NCBI GenBank assembly: GCA_020635075.1
Contig: JACKAM010000001.1
Coordinates: 930,001-994,000, forward strand
Source: Pseudobdellovibrionaceae bacterium
Lineage (GTDB): Bacteria; Bdellovibrionota; Bdellovibrionia; Bdellovibrionales; UBA1609
DNA: 64,000 nucleotides
Direction of reading: 5' to 3'
Shown here: positions 61,384 to 64,000 of the stretch, in pieces
Layout of the letters: each line of letters begins with the position of its first letter
Position numbering within the stretch: position 1 is the first letter of the stretch
Notes under the pieces: model-generated
The model's database searches: none
Told to the model about the DNA's origin: nothing
What the model saw: the letters and a program-made list of their open reading frames with translations, nothing else
Translations under genes and position numbers: made by a program

Positions 61384-62314
61384 TCTGTTGAAACTCCGAA
61401 TGTGCCAGGTGGGTGTACAAGTCATCCACCTGGTCTTGGGCAATCGGTCCGTCCCCCAGCCGCAATTCCTGTCGGGCTTGAAAAATCCGTTGAGGGCCAA
61501 GGCGAAAGAACTGCTTAAGTGTTTCCAGATCTTCCTCAAGCCATCGCAAATAAAAAGCCTCGCTGAATAGGTTTTCCGTGCGTTTTAGGTGATCGGAAAA
61601 GGTCGAAATCAGGCTGTCGTCCCGGCCGCTAAGATAATTTTCTAGGAGGAAAGCCCAAAAACCTCTAATCCCCTCCGGTAGCGGTGAGCCCTTCCACTCC
61701 AACTTCTCCATAGAGAGGGCTAAGGGTCTGTTAAGGGGTTGAGGCAGAGGTGCGCCTGGCAAAAGTGTCCAATGAAACAGGCGCATGAGTGCCGTCTGAG
61801 CCCGCTGGCAGAGTTGGCGGCCGCGAAAAGCGCCAAACACCCGGTGGCGAGCGACTTCACTCTGTTGCGTACGTAATAGCAATGAGAGATTGGAGTCAAA
61901 CCAGGCCACACCCCAATAGTAGTAGCCCTCCGGTCTTGTATTCATGGTGTTAAAGGGTGGTTTGAGTTCCCTGAGCAGCCGATTTTCCAATAACTCGGCG
62001 TCTTTCGGGTTGGCAGTGACCGACCAATCGACGGCATAGACTTGCTCAAGTAGTCTTCGCCACTTGCGGGCCCCTTCCCTTTTGTGCAGGTAACGATAAG
62101 AAGTGAGTCGTTGACGGAGATTTTTTGATTTTCCCACATAGAGAATTTGACGAGTCCGGTCCTTCAAAAAATAAACCCCCGGTTCACTCGGGATACGACG
62201 AAAAAACTCCAAGCCAAAACGGCGTCGAAAGCCGCTTTCAATATCAATTAAGGTGTGCTGTTTTGGAGCGGGCTGTCGTGATTCCAGTTGCTGTGGTTCC
62301 AAGGTCTCCGACAA
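61340..62314 (-). CDS. GIY-YIG nuclease, UvrC/Cho-like N-terminal type
   Basis: A 324-residue protein. Residues about 40-125 are a GIY-YIG domain: PGVYFLKDRTRQILYVGKSKNLRQRL with the conserved Tyr, Arg and Lys, later ELLENRLLRELKPPFNTMN with the catalytic Glu. The rest lacks the UvrBC and HhH parts of UvrC, so it resembles Cho, a repair incision enzyme that nicks the 3' side. The C-terminal half is unassigned helical. Confidence 0.82.
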   Translation of the reverse strand: MSETLEPQQLESRQPAPKQHTLIDIESGFRRRFGLEFFRRIPSEPGVYFLKDRTRQILYVGKSKNLRQRLTSYRYLHKREGARKWRRLLEQVYAVDWSVTANPKDAELLENRLLRELKPPFNTMNTRPEGYYYWGVAWFDSNLSLLLRTQQSEVARHRVFGAFRGRQLCQRAQTALMRLFHWTLLPGAPLPQPLNRPLALSMEKLEWKGSPLPEGIRGFWAFLLENYLSGRDDSLISTFSDHLKRTENLFSEAFYLRWLEEDLETLKQFFRLGPQRIFQARQELRLGDGPIAQDQVDDLYTHLAHSEFQQITGDRSHATDWHPQ

Positions 62315-62497
62315 AGGTCCTGCCTTTCTGAGCGGCGTTCAGTTTTTCAAATACAGAGCCATCGTGCAAGAGCTGTTTTCTCGAATTGGGAATTATAAAT
62401 TGGGGTTTTGGTAAGCATAAAAATAGAGAGCTAGGAGGAAGTCATGGACTCGGTTATAGTGAAGTAAATTGGTTCGATAGAACCGCGAGAGGAGGTG

Positions 62498-62551
62498 ATG
62501 CCTATGGATAAACGTGGTGTTAATTCCAAGGCGGAGGTGGTCACCTCATAA
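62498..62551 (+). CDS. 17-residue peptide frame with strong ribosome site
   Basis: ATG preceded by GAGGAGGTG one base away. The product is polar (MPMDKRGVNSKAEVVTS). No family recognised. It may be a leader peptide or a real small protein; its role in the structured unit is undecided. Confidence 0.35.
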   Translation: MPMDKRGVNSKAEVVTS

Positions 62552-62588
62552 CAACAATGAGTGACCAACTTTATTAGCCGTTATCCTT

Positions 62589-62620
62589 AGGCCAAGGGAC
62601 CTCCTCTTGGCCTTTTTTTT
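62589..62620 (+). terminator. terminator with CCTCC-bearing loop
   Basis: AGGCCAAG (62589-62596) pairs with CTTGGCCT (62606-62613) around loop GGACCTCCT, followed by eight T. A classic rho-independent terminator, with an anti-Shine-Dalgarno loop as in some sRNAs. Confidence 0.88.
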
Positions 62621-62918
62621 GGGCACCACTTAACGCGTGGCGAACAATTCCTGGCAATTCAACTCAAAACGAAGACCACTCAAAAGCCTTTGCTATCAAG
62701 GGTTCCACGCTGTGTTCCACGGAAGACTCAGTCACCATGGGGGATTCAAATACAGAAAAAAACAAAACCTTCATTTTTTGTAAAAACAAGTTGCCTGGTT
62801 GAGGAAAAAAGTTACGATTACATTCGTGGGGGGGCGATGTTAGGCAGGAAGACATGCTGAAGCACGGATGCTTCACATCGTCCTTTTTATTAAACCCACG
62901 ATCTAAAGATCCCAACAT

Positions 62919-64000
62919 TTAAACTGAAATGGATTCCAGGCAAACAGTAGGTTTCACACTGACTTTGTCGGCACTGACCTCTAGCACTTTAGGGATCGCT
63001 GTTAAATCATAAAGAAGTTGGTTGAGACGATGAACAGTCATGCGCAGGCGGTGGTAATTCTCCGGCGAGTAGCTGTCCTGCCACAATAATTGAATGACTT
63101 CGTCTACACTGTGCTCATTGTTTTCAGTCATGGCGTCAAGGAGTAACAACATTCCCTTTTTGCGAGACAGGTCAAGCTCCTTGTTCTGGAAGGCAATGGT
63201 TCTCTTCTCGCGGGAGAAGTTCAGAGTCAAATCATCAGAAGCCATATAGGGTCGCATGCGGTTGAGCCAAAAGGCCTTAGACTGTGCTCCCAATGAACTC
63301 AAGATGAGGTTGATTTTATTGCGCAGCTCTTGGGCCAGTCTCTCGTCCTCGGTACTGCTGAAGTAAAGAATCATAATACGCAGATAGCAACTCCAGGAGA
63401 GGACGGCCGCAAGATCTGAAAGCTCCCCCAGATCCCGCCGGCGCTGAGGATCAAAGGCGAGTAGGGCGATCTCCTGTTCAAAGGAGTCGCCGGATTTTTG
63501 CAATTCGGAAAATGCAAACATGTCCTCGGTCAATGGCAGGCCTCGGATCAACATCTCCTCCAGAAAATCAAAATAAACGAGGCGACGGTCTGACTCCATT
63601 AGGCTTGTGTCTTCAAGCACCAGCTTCACCCGAGCCCAGGCGTGATGAGGGCCTATCAAATTGATTTCAGCCAGCATCAGACTGTGTTGGATTTCCACGT
63701 CCAGATATTTGGGATATTCTGCCCGTTGTAGACTGATAAGTTCCGTGTAATAGAGGCCTAGTTTGTCGGCCTCAGCGAACTGGGACCGCAATCTCACGAC
63801 CTGTGGCAAAACTCTCAAGTATAGAAACTGGCGGGCATCGAAGTCTTCGACTGAACGACTCAGATTAAAGGCCTGTTCATAGAGATCCAAGGCGCCAATG
63901 AGGTCGCCATCCTCCTCCATGTTTTTGCCCGCGCCCAATCGGCAAACGACTTTGGACTCTACGCTCAGTTGAGCATCAAATTCATCGAGGTGGTGCAAAA
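62919..64000 (-). CDS. regulator-like protein with C-terminal winged helix, 5' end cut
   Basis: The frame is open to the right edge (about 359 residues visible, first codon at the edge), so the N-terminus lies outside. The visible body is helical with TPR-like repeats (NMEEDGDLIGALDLYEQAFNL), and the last 100 residues (KELDLSRKKGMLLLLDAM, DEVIQLLWQDSYSPENYHRLRMTVHRLNQLL) match an OmpR/PhoB-type winged-helix DNA-binding domain. This order is the reverse of SARP regulators. Function unknown. Confidence 0.7.
   Translation of the reverse strand, partial: LHHLDEFDAQLSVESKVVCRLGAGKNMEEDGDLIGALDLYEQAFNLSRSVEDFDARQFLYLRVLPQVVRLRSQFAEADKLGLYYTELISLQRAEYPKYLDVEIQHSLMLAEINLIGPHHAWARVKLVLEDTSLMESDRRLVYFDFLEEMLIRGLPLTEDMFAFSELQKSGDSFEQEIALLAFDPQRRRDLGELSDLAAVLSWSCYLRIMILYFSSTEDERLAQELRNKINLILSSLGAQSKAFWLNRMRPYMASDDLTLNFSREKRTIAFQNKELDLSRKKGMLLLLDAMTENNEHSVDEVIQLLWQDSYSPENYHRLRMTVHRLNQLLYDLTAIPKVLEVSADKVSVKPTVCLESISV

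Larger units (their letters stand above)
62430..62620 (+). ncRNA. candidate small RNA or leader with anti-Shine-Dalgarno loop
   Basis: Two tiny frames with strong ribosome sites (62444-62467 after AGGAGGAA; 62498-62551 after AGAGGAGGTG), a GGTTC-GATA-GAACC hairpin (62471-62484), and a terminator with GGACCTCCT in its loop. Bases 62599-62607 (ACCTCCTCT) are the exact complement of 62488-62496 (AGAGGAGGT). The loop can therefore pair with its own or other ribosome sites. Functional RNA inferred. Confidence 0.5.
62315..62918. other. long intergenic region with candidate small RNA
   Basis: About 600 bases. The left half carries the small transcription unit at 62430-62620. The right half (62621-62918) holds only a TGAAGCA-CGGA-TGCTTCA hairpin (62858-62875) and an 84-residue frame (62664-62918, minus) that I do not believe. 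Confidence 0.6.

Noticed and set aside
62471..62484. GGTTC-GATA-GAACC as a tRNA T-arm
   Set aside because: Loop of four instead of seven bases and no acceptor or anticodon arms around it.
62664..62918. 84-residue minus-strand frame
   Set aside because: Random-looking composition, no ribosome site, ends inside a noncoding region.
1..64000. CRISPR array, IS element, prophage or integration site
   Set aside because: No regularly spaced direct repeats, transposase, integrase or phage structural genes were seen.

Overview
The window reads as a piece of chromosome from a predatory-type delta-proteobacterium, most likely Bdellovibrionota (Bdellovibrio or a relative). This is inferred from gene content, not from a marker gene. 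The pointers are a histone-fold protein, an HD-GYP protein with a degenerate GYP motif, many small lipoproteins and exported proteins of unknown function, a lone prepilin-like protein, and a tightly packed genome with short intergenic gaps and overlapping 3' ends. I found no tRNA, rRNA, CRISPR array, insertion sequence or prophage. Most of the window looks like stable core and lineage-specific chromosome.

Layout: 1-3.9 kb holds a minus-strand operon (zinc-finger histone, MarC, exported rhodanese, Na/Pi cotransporter cut by the window edge) and an alpha/beta hydrolase. 4-12 kb holds an alanine/sodium symporter, an outer-membrane protein with its own promoter and terminator, a zinc-ribbon/TPR membrane protein, a 3-hydroxyisobutyryl-CoA hydrolase and two exported proteins. 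12-18.4 kb carries hisS and a tryptophan-breakdown neighbourhood (kynB-like, tryptophan 2,3-dioxygenase, a threonine-aldolase-like PLP enzyme, a ureohydrolase) around a radical SAM gene. 18.4-26.2 kb holds housekeeping and stress genes (sodB, queG, CCA-adding/poly(A) polymerase family, HD-GYP-like protein, O-methyltransferase) and a secreted HEXXH peptidase whose ribosome binding site can be buried in a long stem.

26.4-34 kb holds exported proteins, a prepilin-like protein, and a four-gene minus-strand cluster (lipoprotein, TauD-like dioxygenase with an altered iron site, lipoprotein, B12-type radical SAM protein). 34-39.4 kb has SufE, YebC, an RluF-like pseudouridine synthase, and a PTPS plus short-chain-reductase pair suggesting pterin synthesis. 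39.5-48.6 kb has two solute-binding proteins (one with a long proline-rich tail), a radical SAM protein, a von Willebrand A lipoprotein, Ddl and a haem lipoprotein.

48.6-64 kb has two large palindromes between genes, a PAS histidine kinase, an RND efflux operon without an adaptor gene, an apparently exported ATP-grasp ligase, a very large glycine-rich lipoprotein, a GIY-YIG nuclease, a candidate small RNA with an anti-Shine-Dalgarno loop, and a regulator with a C-terminal winged helix that runs off the right edge.

The strongest leads for new biology are the zinc-finger histone, the two structured RNA or DNA elements (25.1 kb and 62.5 kb), the palindrome pair at 48.6-48.9 kb, the exported ATP-grasp enzyme, and the dioxygenase/radical SAM operon.
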